Source: an uncultured Collinsella sp.
GTDB lineage: Bacteria; Actinomycetota; Coriobacteriia; Coriobacteriales; Coriobacteriaceae
NCBI GenBank assembly: GCA_900543605.1
Contig: UQSK01000001.1
Location: 62,001 to 126,000, forward strand
Direction of reading: 5' to 3'
DNA length: 64,000 bases
A program made the position numbers and the translations under genes. Below, one piece after another: positions 44,343-53,793 of this stretch (position 1 is its first letter; every line of letters begins with the position of its first letter). The notes beneath the pieces were generated by a model. The model made no database searches, had not been told where the DNA came from, and saw only the letters and a list, made by a program, of their open reading frames with translations.

Positions 44343-45011
44343 CTAGAGAATTTCATCTGGGCTGGCGGGCTTGGTTGTTTTGGGGATGCCGAGTTTGGAT
44401 GACGCGAAATCGTCAACATCGTCCTTGATTCCATCTTTGGTGTATACGGTGACCGTATAGGTGCTGTGCCCGAATTCGCTCTTGTCGCGTGTCGCCCAGG
44501 CCTGCCAGTAGGCAGCCCCGCTTCGCCCTTGGATTTTTCCGATACGGCGGAGTTCTGTTCGCTTTAATTTACGGTTGCTATAGATGGTTCGACCGGCTTC
44601 CGCGGTGAGCCCGCACTGTCCAAGCAGCTTGTCGAGGACTTGGTTCATGTGGCGCTCATCGGTGTTTGGTGCGTAGTCGTAGGCGAGGGTGATGGAGTCG
44701 AGTGGCTGGTCGTCGATCAGATAGTTTAGCGCCTGAGGTTCAAGGCAGAAATAGGGGGAGCATCCGTCGACCTTGCCGAGCAACGGTAACTTGGACTGCC
44801 AACTTCCGGTGGGAATTGCATATTCGTAGAACACGCCACGGCAGACAAAGGAGAGCGAGGTGGCACGCGAGCCGGCGTCGATCATCCCGCAAAGATCGAA
44901 GGGCGAGGCGATACCAAAAGAAAAGGGCGTGATGACGATAAGGAAGAGCATCACGATGGGTATGGCGAAAATGGTAATGACGTTGCGACCGGTGGAATGA
45001 GACGGCTTCAT
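44343..45011 (-). CDS. Membrane-anchored protein of unknown function
   Basis: 222 residues from ATG 45011 with GAGGAG 5 bases upstream. One N-terminal hydrophobic helix (VITIFAIPIVMLFLIVITPF) anchors an extracellular domain with Cys pairs (DLCGMIDAG, FVCRGVF, DGCSPYFCLE), which could form disulfides. I do not recognise the family. Lower GC than the neighbours. It lies between two family C repeats, and beyond the second is another membrane-anchored unknown in the opposite orientation. Confidence 0.75.
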   Translation of the reverse strand: MKPSHSTGRNVITIFAIPIVMLFLIVITPFSFGIASPFDLCGMIDAGSRATSLSFVCRGVFYEYAIPTGSWQSKLPLLGKVDGCSPYFCLEPQALNYLIDDQPLDSITLAYDYAPNTDERHMNQVLDKLLGQCGLTAEAGRTIYSNRKLKRTELRRIGKIQGRSGAAYWQAWATRDKSEFGHSTYTVTVYTKDGIKDDVDDFASSKLGIPKTTKPASPDEIL

Positions 45012-45117
45012 ATGCGCTCCTCGAGACAAAGATCTGTTGAGGATAGGCAGAAATGGATATGTTCAGAGAACAATTCAAGTTTAATCTCATGGCGCGAGAT
45101 GGTCGACCGTTAGCGTC

Positions 45118-45156
45118 GAAAACCACCACAAAGGTGCCTGTCCCCTTTGTGGTGGT
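45118..45156. repeat. Palindromic repeat, family C (copy 4)
   Basis: ACCACCACAAAGG pairs exactly with CCTTTGTGGTGGT over TGCCTGTCC. It separates two unknown genes. Confidence 0.88.
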
Positions 45157-45245
45157 GAGGAGCGCGCGGCTCCTTTTGGTAATAGTGCTGGCTGGCGGTA
45201 TCATTAGTGCAGGTGGCGAAGGTTTGCATTGTGGGGTGTTTTGCC

Positions 45246-45917
45246 GTGAGCCGTTTTGCCCGTATTGGATTGATTGTTTTGGCGCTTGCGATCGCTGTGG
45301 TTGGCATGGGCGCTGTCGGCATGGCGTTTCTGCCTGCTGCGGTGACGGAGCCGGTGGTCAAGCCTGTGATTCAATCTGTCGAACTTCTGACCGGCGACGA
45401 CAAGCCTGAGACCATTACCGTTGATTTTGATGAGCAACCGGCTGCGCTTGGCATTAGTAATTATCCACATATTCAGCTTGGGGCCATGCGCTATACCACG
45501 GATACAAGCCTGATCGATAGGACGTCCGAGCTACTCAAGGGCAAAACATTTAAGCGTTGGTACGGGTATGCGTCCTATCGGGCAAAAGCGAACGACATGG
45601 TTGGCGGATGCCACTCTTCTATCGAGCTGGACACTGCAAACGGCGCAAAGTTATGTGATGTCTCGTACGATCCGGGCTACGAGGGCAATGAGGGTCCGGG
45701 CATCTACATCATGGACGGCGATGTCGCCTATGTCATGGAGGGCGACCAGACCGAGCTCAACGATTTTATGGGTCAGTGTATCCAAGATGCCTATAAACAG
45801 ACCTGCTTGCCTGACCCGCAGACTGCACGCGATAGTGGGTCTGCCCGTACATGGCTGTTCGAGGATGAGATGCCCTGGACCGTCGAATCGGGAAGTACGG
45901 GTTCGGCGAAGGAGTAG
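45246..45917 (+). CDS. Membrane-anchored protein of unknown function
   Basis: 223 residues from GTG 45246 (TGGGGTG upstream); GTG 45207 is an alternative. A single N-terminal helix (IGLIVLALAIAVVGMGAVGM) is followed by an acidic extracellular domain with VGGCHSSIELDTANGAKLCD and GQCIQDAYKQTC. No family is recognised. It is bracketed by family C repeats at 45118 and 45925. Confidence 0.72.
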   Translation: MSRFARIGLIVLALAIAVVGMGAVGMAFLPAAVTEPVVKPVIQSVELLTGDDKPETITVDFDEQPAALGISNYPHIQLGAMRYTTDTSLIDRTSELLKGKTFKRWYGYASYRAKANDMVGGCHSSIELDTANGAKLCDVSYDPGYEGNEGPGIYIMDGDVAYVMEGDQTELNDFMGQCIQDAYKQTCLPDPQTARDSGSARTWLFEDEMPWTVESGSTGSAKE

Positions 45918-45924
45918 AGACCGC

Positions 45925-45962
45925 GACCACCACAAAGGTGCCTGTCCTCTTTGTGGTGGTTT
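45925..45962. repeat. Palindromic repeat, family C (copy 5)
   Basis: ACCACCACAAAGG / CTTTGTGGTGGT over TGCCTGTCC, 10 bp after the stop of the preceding gene and in the same orientation as copy 4. Confidence 0.88.
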
Positions 45963-45970
45963 TCGGTCTG

Positions 45971-46107
45971 TCTCGATCTGTAACATCTTGGCCGCTAAAA
46001 GTGGGCCTGGTGTTACAGATTTAGATTTTTGATCCGGGTGTTTTCTGTTCGTCTCAATCTATAACATCTGGAGCCATAAACAGTCGCTAGATGTTACAGA
46101 TTGAGAT
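45971..46107. repeat. Two tandem hairpins of family H
   Basis: First: ATCTGTAACA..GGCC with GGGCC..TGTTACAGAT (45971-46025). Second: TCTCAATCTATAACATCT with AGATGTTACAGATTGAGA (46052-46106). The arms of the two are related. Together with the family C copy and the clpB operator they account for the 367-bp gap. Confidence 0.75.
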
Positions 46108-46168
46108 AGTAAGGGGACGAGGCCGCAGCGGGTGAGCGTGCCTGCCCCCTATCTCTTAATCACTCATA

Positions 46169-46206
46169 AAATCTTATATATAGAGACTTAGATTTATGTA
46201 TAAGAT
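46169..46206 (+). promoter_or_regulatory. Heat-shock operator (HspR-type) of clpB
   Basis: AAATCTTATAT-N5-GACTTAGATTT then GTATA, identical at all fixed positions to the dnaK site. ATCTTATA (46171-46178) is also inverted as TATAAGAT (46199-46206). It ends about 80 bp before the clpB start. Confidence 0.7.
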
Positions 46207-46284
46207 CGTACAAAGCTGGCAACAATACTTCTCGAACAACGTGAAGCCGCCCCGTAGGGCGGCCGCCCCAAGAGAGGTGATTCC

Positions 46285-48912
46285 ATGAGAATCGATAAGC
46301 TAGCAATGACGTCGCGCGAGGCGTTGCAGACCGCCATGAGCACGGCTGCCGACGCGCAGGCCGGTGCGGTGGAGCCGATTCACCTGCTGTCCGCCCTGCT
46401 TGGTGCCGGCGAGCGCAATATCTCCGTGATCATCGAGCGCATCGGTGCCGACCCGGCCCAGCTCGCACGCTCCACACAAGATGCCATCGACCACGCGCCC
46501 AAGGTTTCGGGCGAGGGCCAGCAGATGGGCCTGTCCAACGAGCTCGTCCGCGTCATCGAAAAGGCCGAAAAGAAGGCCACCAAGATGGGCGACAGCTTTG
46601 TGGTGACCGAGCATCTGCTCATGGCACTTGCCGAGGACAAGGGCGAGGCCGGCCGCGTGCTGCGCGATGCCGGCGTGACCAAGGAGCGCATCGAGCAGGT
46701 CTACGAGGAGCTGCGCGGCGATGACCGCGTGACGTCTGCCGAGGACAAGACCCAGTTTGAGGCCTTGGAGCAGTACGGTCGCAACATCTGCGACCTTGCC
46801 CGCGCCGGCAAGCTCGACCCGGTCATCGGCCGTACCGACGAGATTCGCCGTACCATCCAGGTCCTGTCCCGCCGCACCAAGAACAACCCCGTGCTCATTG
46901 GCGAGCCGGGCGTCGGCAAGACGGCTATCGTCGAGGGTATCGCCCAGCGTATCGTGGCCGGCGACGTGCCGAGCACCCTGCGTGACCGCGACCTCATCGA
47001 GCTCGACATGAGCGCGCTGGTCGCCGGCGCCAAGTACCGCGGCGAGTTCGAGGACCGCTTGAAGGCTGTGCTCAAAGAAGTGCAAAAATCCGAAGGCAAG
47101 GTCATCCTGTTCATCGATGAGCTTCACACCATCGTGGGCGCGGGTGCCACCGAGGGCTCCATGGACGCCGGCAACATCCTCAAGCCGGCGCTCGCCCGTG
47201 GCGACCTACATGCAATCGGCGCGACCACGCTCGACGAGTATCGCAAGTACATCGAGAAGGACGCGGCGCTCGCCCGTCGTTTCCAGACCGTGATGGTGAG
47301 CGAGCCCACCGTTGAGGACACTATTTCGATCTTGCGTGGCCTCAAGGAGAAGTACGAGATCTTCCATGGCGTGCACATCACCGATAGCGCGCTCGTGGCC
47401 GCCGCCGACCTCTCCGATCGCTATATCGCCGACCGCTTCCTGCCCGACAAGGCCATCGACCTGGTCGATGAGGCGGCAAGCCGTCTGCGCATGGAGCTCG
47501 ACAGCATGCCAGTCGAGATCGACGCCACCACGCGTCAGCTCACCCAGCTGCAGATCGAGGAGCAGGCGCTCATGAAGGAGACTGATGACGCCTCCAAGGA
47601 GCGTCTGGAGGCCCTGCGCCAAGAGATTGCCGAGGTCCAGGAAAAACTCAACGTGCAAAAGGCCGGCTGGCTCAACCAGAAGAACGCCATCGACCACGTG
47701 CAGGAGCTTAAGGGCCAGCTCGACGAGGCCAGGAGCGAAGAGGAGCGCGCGACGCGCAACGGCGACCTGGGCCGTGCGTCCGAGCTGCGCTTCTCCGTGA
47801 TTCCGGGCCTGCAGCAGCAGATTCAGGATTCCGAGGCCGCGCTCGAGGCACAAAAGCAGCAGGACGGCGAGGGCCTCAACGAACAGGTGACCTCCGATGA
47901 GATCGCCGAGGTCGTGAGCGCCTGGACCGGCGTGCCTGTGTCCAAGATGATGCAGGGCGAGCTCGACAAGCTGAAGGGCTTGGAGGGTGAGCTGCATAAG
48001 CGCGTCATCGGCCAGGATGAGGCGGTCTCCGCTGTGGCCGCGGCCGTGCGCCGCAGCCGTGCGGGTCTCTCCGACCCGGACAAGCCCATCGGCAGCTTCT
48101 TCTTCCTGGGCCCCACCGGCGTGGGCAAGACCGAGCTCGCCAAGGCGCTTGCCGAGTGCCTGTTCGACGACGAGCGCGCACTCGTGCGTATCGACATGTC
48201 CGAGTACATGGAGAAGTTCAGCGTCCAGCGTCTGATCGGTGCGCCCCCGGGATACGTGGGTTACGACGAGGGCGGCCAGCTCACCGAGGCCGTGCGTCGT
48301 CGTCCGTACTCCGTGATCTTGCTCGACGAGATGGAGAAGGCTCATCCGGATGTCTTCAACGTGCTGCTGCAGGTGCTCGACGACGGCCGTCTGACCGATG
48401 GCCAGGGTCGCCAGGTGTCCTTCAAGAACACGATTATCATCATGACGTCTAACGTGGGCTCCAAGGCCATCGCCGATCTGTCCGGCAAGGACGAGGAGGA
48501 GATGCGCCATCAGGTCGACGCCGCCATGGCTCAGACCTTCCGCCCCGAGTTTCTCAACCGTATCGACGATATCGTGGTGTTCCATCCGCTCGGCATGGCG
48601 CAGATCGAGAAGATCGTCGACATCCAGCTTGCCGACGTCCGCGCACGCCTGGCCAAGGAGCGCATGACGCTTGCCATCACCCCGGCGGCCAAGCAGATGC
48701 TCGCCGTGGGCGGCCTGGACCCCGTGTTCGGTGCCCGTCCGCTCAAGCGCCTGGTCCAGCGCGAGGTCGTGGACGCCATCGCCGCCGCCATCATCGACGG
48801 CACGGTGCGCGAGGGCGATCAGGTGACGGTCGATGTCGACAAGGACGGCGGCTTTACCGTCGTGTGCGACAGCACGCCGGCGGCCACCTACGAGGTTCCC
48901 GACGCCGAGTAG
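46285..48912 (+). CDS. clpB: Disaggregase ClpB (Hsp100)
   Basis: 875 residues: Clp N domain, AAA1 with Walker A GEPGVGKT (about 206-213) and Walker [11 protein letters not shown], a coiled-coil middle domain (about 400-540), AAA2 with GPTGVGKT (about 609) and [16 protein letters not shown]. With DnaK it dissolves protein aggregates. No ClpP-binding loop is expected. AGAGAGGTGATTCC precedes the ATG. It is monocistronic with a strong terminator. Confidence 0.97.
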   Translation: MRIDKLAMTSREALQTAMSTAADAQAGAVEPIHLLSALLGAGERNISVIIERIGADPAQLARSTQDAIDHAPKVSGEGQQMGLSNELVRVIEKAEKKATKMGDSFVVTEHLLMALAEDKGEAGRVLRDAGVTKERIEQVYEELRGDDRVTSAEDKTQFEALEQYGRNICDLARAGKLDPVIGRTDEIRRTIQVLSRRTKNNPVLIGEPGVGKTAIVEGIAQRIVAGDVPSTLRDRDLIELDMSALVAGAKYRGEFEDRLKAVLKEVQKSEGKVILFIDELHTIVGAGATEGSMDAGNILKPALARGDLHAIGATTLDEYRKYIEKDAALARRFQTVMVSEPTVEDTISILRGLKEKYEIFHGVHITDSALVAAADLSDRYIADRFLPDKAIDLVDEAASRLRMELDSMPVEIDATTRQLTQLQIEEQALMKETDDASKERLEALRQEIAEVQEKLNVQKAGWLNQKNAIDHVQELKGQLDEARSEEERATRNGDLGRASELRFSVIPGLQQQIQDSEAALEAQKQQDGEGLNEQVTSDEIAEVVSAWTGVPVSKMMQGELDKLKGLEGELHKRVIGQDEAVSAVAAAVRRSRAGLSDPDKPIGSFFFLGPTGVGKTELAKALAECLFDDERALVRIDMSEYMEKFSVQRLIGAPPGYVGYDEGGQLTEAVRRRPYSVILLDEMEKAHPDVFNVLLQVLDDGRLTDGQGRQVSFKNTIIIMTSNVGSKAIADLSGKDEEEMRHQVDAAMAQTFRPEFLNRIDDIVVFHPLGMAQIEKIVDIQLADVRARLAKERMTLAITPAAKQMLAVGGLDPVFGARPLKRLVQREVVDAIAAAIIDGTVREGDQVTVDVDKDGGFTVVCDSTPAATYEVPDAE

Positions 48913-48956
48913 ATTTTGGGCCATGCCTTAAAATCTGTCAGTCGTCTCTAAACGCC

Positions 48957-48993
48957 AAGGGCGGCGGATCCAATTGGGTCCGCCGCCCTTTTT
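48957..48993 (+). terminator. Rho-independent terminator of clpB
   Basis: AAGGGCGGCGGATCC pairs with GGGTCCGCCGCCCTT over AATT, followed by TTTTTC. Confidence 0.9.
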
Positions 48994-49043
48994 CGTGCGA
49001 CAATCGATGTTGTTGAACGGATGCGATGCAAGGAGATATGCAG

Positions 49044-49238
49044 ATGAAAGACGAGATCAAGACAAGCGCGCCGGCGACCGATGCCGCACCCGCCGCACCC
49101 AAGCCTGCGCCTAAGCCGGCGCCCAAGCCGCGCGACCCCTACATCCGTGCCGAGAACGAGGACGACGACGGCTACGATCCCTACAGCGATCGCCGCCCCG
49201 AGCGCGAGCCGATGTTCGAAGCCGACCCGTGGCGCTGA
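49044..49238 (+). CDS. Small Pro/Ala-rich acidic protein
   Basis: 64 residues from ATG 49044, the best spaced from AAGGAG; ATG 49026 and 49038 are in frame too. Sequence: an Ala/Pro/Lys repeat region (KPAPKPAPKPR) followed by an acidic Tyr/Asp segment (DDDGYDPYSDRRPE) ending FEADPWR. No known family. A clear Shine-Dalgarno and codon use like its neighbours support it as real. Confidence 0.62.
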   Translation: MKDEIKTSAPATDAAPAAPKPAPKPAPKPRDPYIRAENEDDDGYDPYSDRRPEREPMFEADPWR

Positions 49239-49262
49239 GTGCCACCCAAAAGGCCACCAATA

Positions 49263-49329
49263 AGTTGCGGTGAAATAGGGACTGTTTTGCGGTTTGAGCA
49301 GCAAAAACAGTCCCTATTTCACCGCAACT
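49263..49329. repeat. Palindromic repeat, family A (copy 2)
   Basis: AGTTGCGGTGAAATAGGGAC continues to CTG and pairs with its complement ending at 49329; the arms are 22 bp before a one-base slip in the T run. Confidence 0.88.
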
Positions 49330-49360
49330 GCGTTAGGGATTTTTCTGCAGGGGGAGGGTA

Positions 49361-49388
49361 GTCAAAAAAGCCCCGTCCCAAATTGACT
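49361..49388. repeat. Family D half-repeat
   Basis: GCCCCGTCCCAAATTGACT matches the right arm of the family D palindrome at 3781-3799. The left arm is missing. The remaining bases to 49490 hold nothing I can identify. Confidence 0.55.
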
Positions 49389-49491
49389 GCTCGGGGAGTC
49401 GCATTCGAGCTCGGTTGTCCTCTTAGCCACTCGATATCCTTCGGAGCAATAACGGTGATAAAACTTGCTTAAGTGTTAATCAAGCTACACA

Positions 49492-49553
49492 CAATCTTGC
49501 TCTCTAATTAATCAAGAATCAGTATAATTTTGATTAGCTAGAGAGCAAGATTG
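49492..49553. promoter_or_regulatory. 15-bp inverted repeat around a TATAAT box
   Basis: CAATCTTGCTCTCTA (49492-49506) is the exact complement of TAGAGAGCAAGATTG (49539-49553). TATAAT is at 49523-49528 between them, and TTAATCAAG is repeated at 49476 and 49507. It ends 7 bp before the ATPase start, so it is an operator or a leader hairpin that hides the ribosome site. Confidence 0.55.
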
Positions 49554-49560
49554 GAGAATC

Positions 49561-50913
49561 ATGGCATTCAACGACTTGATCGCCCAGAAAATAAAGGACT
49601 TTGAACAGCAGGGGGTTCCGCAGGTCTTTGAGCGAGACCTTGATCTGGAAAACCCACAGGAGCCAAAGCGCGACAACATCGTAAATGTGGTTGTGGGGGC
49701 CCGCCGTTGTGGAAAGACGTATCGCCTGTATCAGGAGATGCAGCGGCTTCAGGGCCGGGGCGTCGAGCTTGACCGGATGCTTTACTTTAATTTTGAGGAC
49801 GAGCGCTTGCGCCCGTATGAGTCATCGCTGCTGGCGGACGTGTTCGACACGTTCTATGCGCTGTATCCTGCTGCTCGAACCGAGGGCGCTTACATTTTCT
49901 TTGACGAGATCCAGGAAATTCCCGAATGGGGTGCGTTTCTGCGGCGTGTAGTCGATACGGAGAAAGCGACCGTCTATGTGACGGGATCTTCTTCCAAGAT
50001 GCTGTCCTCAGAGCTTAAGAGCGAGTTCAGGGGTCGTTCTCTTATACGGGAGCTTTTTCCGTTGAGTTTTTCGGAATACGTTCGGTATAAGACGGGGAGC
50101 GTTTTCGAGCCAGATGCGACCTTTTCCCCAAGCGATGCAGCGCTGCTTCGACATCATCTGATCGGATATCTTGAACGAGGGGGATTCATCGCGACGCTTG
50201 AGCAGACGCCCGCAGACGCGATTCAGCTGCTACAGGAATATGCTTCGCGAACGGTCGCTATGGACGTCATTGAGCGTTACGACGTCAAGAACCCTCGCCT
50301 GGCATCGCTGTTCTTGACGCGGTGTATGGCATCTTCGGGACGAGAGCTGTCAGTGAACAAAGTGTACAACGAGTTCAAGAGCAGACAGATACCCGTCAGT
50401 CGTAATTCGCTCAGCGATTTACTTGAGTATTATGAGGATGCCTACCTGTTATTTTCTGTGCCGGAGTTCACGCGTTCATTGGCAAATAACATGCGGTCTG
50501 CGTCTAAGGTCTACGCTGTCGACCCTGCGATGTTTGGAGCATTCTCTTCCGCATCGGCATTGGACCAGGGCCAGAGGCTCGAGACCGCAGTGTTCAATGC
50601 GCTAAGAAGAAGGACTCCCGCGGTGAGGACCGGCTCGGTCTGCCGCCTGCTGATCAAAGAGAAGAGCAAAAGCCATGAGGTGGACTTTGTGGCTGGGGAC
50701 GCACTTCTCATGCGGGCTTATAGCCTGATTCAGGTGAGTGTGGATATGGCAAGTGAGAAAACGCGCGAGCGCGAAATTGCCGCGCTTGATGCCTCGATGG
50801 CCCAGTTCGATCTTGGCGAGTCGGCAATCGTTACCATGGATGAGCAGGCCGATATTCCATGCGAGCACGGTGCGGTACACGTTGTGCCCGCATGGAAGTG
50901 GCTCCTTGCCTAA
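49561..50913 (+). CDS. AAA ATPase of the AAA_14/DUF4143 type
   Basis: 450 residues. Walker A is VVVGARRCGKTYRLY (about 42-56), Walker B YIFFDEIQEIPEWG, then TGSSSKMLSSELKSEFRGRS and the typical ELFPLSFSEYV. The second half carries a DUF4143 nuclease-like domain (SVCRLLIKEKSKSHEVDFV with the HEVDFV acidic core). Members are often in mobile or defence-like contexts; the true role is unknown. It is AT-richer than its surroundings and has an inverted repeat in its promoter, so recent acquisition is likely. Monocistronic. Confidence 0.88.
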   Translation: MAFNDLIAQKIKDFEQQGVPQVFERDLDLENPQEPKRDNIVNVVVGARRCGKTYRLYQEMQRLQGRGVELDRMLYFNFEDERLRPYESSLLADVFDTFYALYPAARTEGAYIFFDEIQEIPEWGAFLRRVVDTEKATVYVTGSSSKMLSSELKSEFRGRSLIRELFPLSFSEYVRYKTGSVFEPDATFSPSDAALLRHHLIGYLERGGFIATLEQTPADAIQLLQEYASRTVAMDVIERYDVKNPRLASLFLTRCMASSGRELSVNKVYNEFKSRQIPVSRNSLSDLLEYYEDAYLLFSVPEFTRSLANNMRSASKVYAVDPAMFGAFSSASALDQGQRLETAVFNALRRRTPAVRTGSVCRLLIKEKSKSHEVDFVAGDALLMRAYSLIQVSVDMASEKTREREIAALDASMAQFDLGESAIVTMDEQADIPCEHGAVHVVPAWKWLLA

Positions 50914-50929
50914 TCATCTACGGATCTGT

Positions 50930-50955
50930 GGGGCCAGGACCTCCTGGCCCCTTTA
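50930..50955 (+). terminator. Terminator of the ATPase gene
   Basis: GGGGCCAGGA pairs with TCCTGGCCCC over CC, followed by TTTAT. Confidence 0.75.
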
Positions 50956-50986
50956 TCACGGTTGGGGAGCACCATGATGCGCCCGG

Positions 50987-52489
50987 CTAGTCCTGGGCCT
51001 TGATGCTCGGCATCAGAATCTGGGCGAGGTAGTCGGTCTCGAGTTTGGTCGCGGCGTCGGCCTTGCCGTCTTTACCGACCAGCACGTTCTTGATCTGGCT
51101 ATAGGTGTAGCGGTTGCCGGTCGTAAGCTCGACAAGCTCAATGGCCGTGTCCATGGGGTAGGTCGACACGGGGTCTTGCGTGCGCCCGTTGATGGTCTGG
51201 GGCACCACGTACGGATAGACGGGGCCGCTGGCGTAGACGGTGTAGCCGTTGCCGAGGTTTGCCGCACCCAAAACCGCATCGCCCTCATCGGGCGTAAAGC
51301 TCTCGCCGTCGCGCACCGTGACAAGCGTCACAAGCGGCGTGTTCGTGTCGCCGGCAAGATAGATGCACAGCGTGCTGCCATTTTGCCAAGTCTCGACCTT
51401 GCCGTACCACTCGACGGGGATATCGAGCTGGTAGAGGTCGGTTGCCTTGTGACGGGCGTCGGCGTCGCGGGCCGCCTGCGCCTTGCGGGAGCTCACGGCG
51501 TTGGTTGCGGCGTCGCGTCGCGCGGTTGCCGCCTGCTGGAGTACCTTTGCGACCGCGGCGGAATTCACCCCGCCTTCCTCGGCATACTTGGCGGCGGCAT
51601 CGATCTGGTCGTCAGTCACCGTGTCGGCCGAAGGCACCTTAAGCTTAAAGGTGGCCTGGGCACTCAAATCCTGTCCATCGCTCTTAATGGTGACCTGCGC
51701 CTTGGTGGTCGGCACGGTGTAAATGGTACCGTCGGCTGCGATGGGGGACCCAGCGATGGAGAGCGTGTAATCGCCGGGCAGCAGCTTAATGCCGCGACCA
51801 TGCTCGTCAACGTAGAGCGTTTCGCTCACGGAAGAACCGTCGGAATCCTGCCCGCTCACCTGTACGGGAATCTTGGAGCCAGTTGAGCAGTCGAGGCCCG
51901 CGGCATGCACGCCAATCTGCACCGACATCATCGTGTGCGCACTGGCGGCGACAGCGGAGGCCTGCTCTTGCTGATATCCGTTCCAGGCAGCATAGCCTGC
52001 GCCGCCGGCGACGAGCGCGACGGCCACAACGCCGGCAACCATCAGGTTGCGGCGCTTGGGCGGCATCTTACGATGACGAACCTCGGCTTCGCGTGCCGAA
52101 GGGACGGACGGTAGGGGAATATCGCCCATGGCGATGGTCTCGTCCACGGCAGGCGCAGAACCTAAGCCAGGGAGCTCGCGGGTCAGCGAATCTTCGGCCG
52201 GCAAGCTGTCGAGCAAGATGGTTTCCTCGCTCGTGTCAGATTCGGGCTGGTCGTCGGCCTTGCATTCGGATTCCTCGTGCCCCGCCTCGTCTTCGGTGGG
52301 CGCGGCGCCATCGTCTTTTGCATCCTGATCATCGGGCTGCGCCTCGATTTCCGGCTCATCCAGCACATCAACGCTCGAATCGTCAAACGCAATCTCGGCC
52401 AGCGCGATCTGGTCTAGGCTCTCCAGGGCCTCGGCACACGCTTCTGCATCTTGGGCCGCATCCTCTTGGCCCATCGTCTCATCTTTCAT
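50987..52489 (-). CDS. Large membrane-anchored protein with acidic cytoplasmic region
   Basis: 500 residues from ATG 52489 (TTGGGGGATAT upstream). The first 145 residues are very acidic and disordered; a basic stretch (RHRKMPPKRR) and one membrane helix (NLMVAGVVAVALVAGGAGYA) follow. Outside are a beta domain (VDEHGRGIKLLPGDYTLSIA, ADGTIYTVPTTKAQVTIK), a helical region (TDDQIDAAAKYAEEGG) and a C-terminal domain with EWYGKVETWQNGS and a run similar to bacterial NTF2/lipoprotein-like modules. The beta-plus-helix part resembles the protein at 62586-63926. Function unknown; monocistronic on the minus strand. Confidence 0.78.
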   Translation of the reverse strand: MKDETMGQEDAAQDAEACAEALESLDQIALAEIAFDDSSVDVLDEPEIEAQPDDQDAKDDGAAPTEDEAGHEESECKADDQPESDTSEETILLDSLPAEDSLTRELPGLGSAPAVDETIAMGDIPLPSVPSAREAEVRHRKMPPKRRNLMVAGVVAVALVAGGAGYAAWNGYQQEQASAVAASAHTMMSVQIGVHAAGLDCSTGSKIPVQVSGQDSDGSSVSETLYVDEHGRGIKLLPGDYTLSIAGSPIAADGTIYTVPTTKAQVTIKSDGQDLSAQATFKLKVPSADTVTDDQIDAAAKYAEEGGVNSAAVAKVLQQAATARRDAATNAVSSRKAQAARDADARHKATDLYQLDIPVEWYGKVETWQNGSTLCIYLAGDTNTPLVTLVTVRDGESFTPDEGDAVLGAANLGNGYTVYASGPVYPYVVPQTINGRTQDPVSTYPMDTAIELVELTTGNRYTYSQIKNVLVGKDGKADAATKLETDYLAQILMPSIKAQD

Positions 52490-52610
52490 ATATCCCCCAA
52501 GCTCAATATCGGGACAACACTGTACCCAAAAATGGAGCCATATAAAGCGCATGCGAAATATAAGATCCGATTTAACCCGAGCGCATCGTTCAGTCGCATC
52601 CTCGCGGCAG

Positions 52611-52652
52611 CAAAAAGCCCCCGGAACGCGAACGAATCACATTCCGGGGGCT
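52611..52652 (-). terminator. Terminator of the DUF5692 gene
   Basis: On the minus strand AGCCCCCGGAA pairs with TTCCGGGGGCT and is followed by TTTTTG. Confidence 0.85.
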
Positions 52653-52722
52653 CTGCAATGCGTTGAGTTGCGCGGAGCCGGCTATGCCGCTTCGTGCTCA
52701 AGCGATGTTTGCGTCAGGCGCG

Positions 52723-53730
52723 TTACTCGGCGTGCGCGTAATCGACCTTGGCGCGGCGAGCGGTGGCCTTCTCCCAATCGCTGGTGCCCTCAAAGACATC
52801 CTGCTTGTAGGGGTTGCGGCCGAGCTTCTTGGCGCGGTAGGCGATGTAGATGATCGCGGCGACGTTGGCGATCAGTGCGGCGATCGAGACCGCGGTAGCG
52901 GCACCGGGGTCGAGCGTGGAGTGGGTCACAAAGATGGACTCCTCCTGGAAGTACGGGAACACCTGGGCAAACATGCACCAAATGGCCAGCGTAAAGGCGC
53001 GGTTCTGGATCCAGCCGCCCTTGTTCCAGATAAAGGCGGCGACGGTGGGCGCCAGCAGCAGCGCAAAGCCGCAGAACCAGGAGTGGGTGGGCAGGCAGTT
53101 GTAGGTGTAGCAGAAGTTCCAGATATCGTAGGCGATGATGTAGACCCAGGTCATGTCGGGCCACAGCATATCGGTCTTGTCCTCGGAGGCGTAGACGCTC
53201 CACCAACCGGTCATGCAGAAGATGTTGATGAGACCGGCGATGCCGTTGAACACGTTGTTCCAGCCGGCCAGCTGCGTAGCACCTTCGGAGGTGACCCAAG
53301 TGGACTGGCCCAGGACAAAGAAGTGATAGGCGCTCTCGAAGTCAGACACGACGGCGATCATGATGTTGATGGCGACGATCACAAACGGCCACGCGCGGAA
53401 CCAATGCGCCTTGCCGATCTTGCCCCACTGGTACTTAATGGCAATGAAGCCCCAGCAACCGGCCAGCGCCGCGTATACCTTGGCGTAGTGGAACCAGCTG
53501 TTCTGGTACACATGGGTAGGGTTGGTGAGCGCCCACTCGGCACCCTGCGAGACGCCGATGGCGATGGCGACGCAGTAGATGGTCATGGCCAGCGGAGCCA
53601 CGCCAAAGATGATTGCTGCGCCCAGCTTGGTGCGGCGGCCGACCTCGTTGAGCACGATCAGGCCAATAAAGACCATGGCCCAGCCGGCCCAGTGGATAAG
53701 GGTATCGCTACCCCAAACATCGAACAGCAT
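52723..53730 (-). CDS. DUF5692 family membrane protein
   Basis: 335 residues with about eight to nine membrane helices, rich in Trp and Tyr (WFHYAKVYAALAGCWGFIAI, WPFVIVAINIMIAVVSDF, CMTGWWSVYA). The pattern matches DUF5692, an integral membrane family of unknown function. GAAAGGAGAGCAGC lies before the ATG. It is downstream of the TetR gene (63 bp) and probably part of the same transcript. The neighbouring redox enzyme makes a role in moving a small molecule or electrons conceivable, but no motif proves this. Confidence 0.8.
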   Translation of the reverse strand: MLFDVWGSDTLIHWAGWAMVFIGLIVLNEVGRRTKLGAAIIFGVAPLAMTIYCVAIAIGVSQGAEWALTNPTHVYQNSWFHYAKVYAALAGCWGFIAIKYQWGKIGKAHWFRAWPFVIVAINIMIAVVSDFESAYHFFVLGQSTWVTSEGATQLAGWNNVFNGIAGLINIFCMTGWWSVYASEDKTDMLWPDMTWVYIIAYDIWNFCYTYNCLPTHSWFCGFALLLAPTVAAFIWNKGGWIQNRAFTLAIWCMFAQVFPYFQEESIFVTHSTLDPGAATAVSIAALIANVAAIIYIAYRAKKLGRNPYKQDVFEGTSDWEKATARRAKVDYAHAE

Positions 53731-53793
53731 GCTGCTCTCCTTTCACACGCCCGCGGCCCCTCTTCTGATCGCGGACAGTTTGGCCAAATGTCG

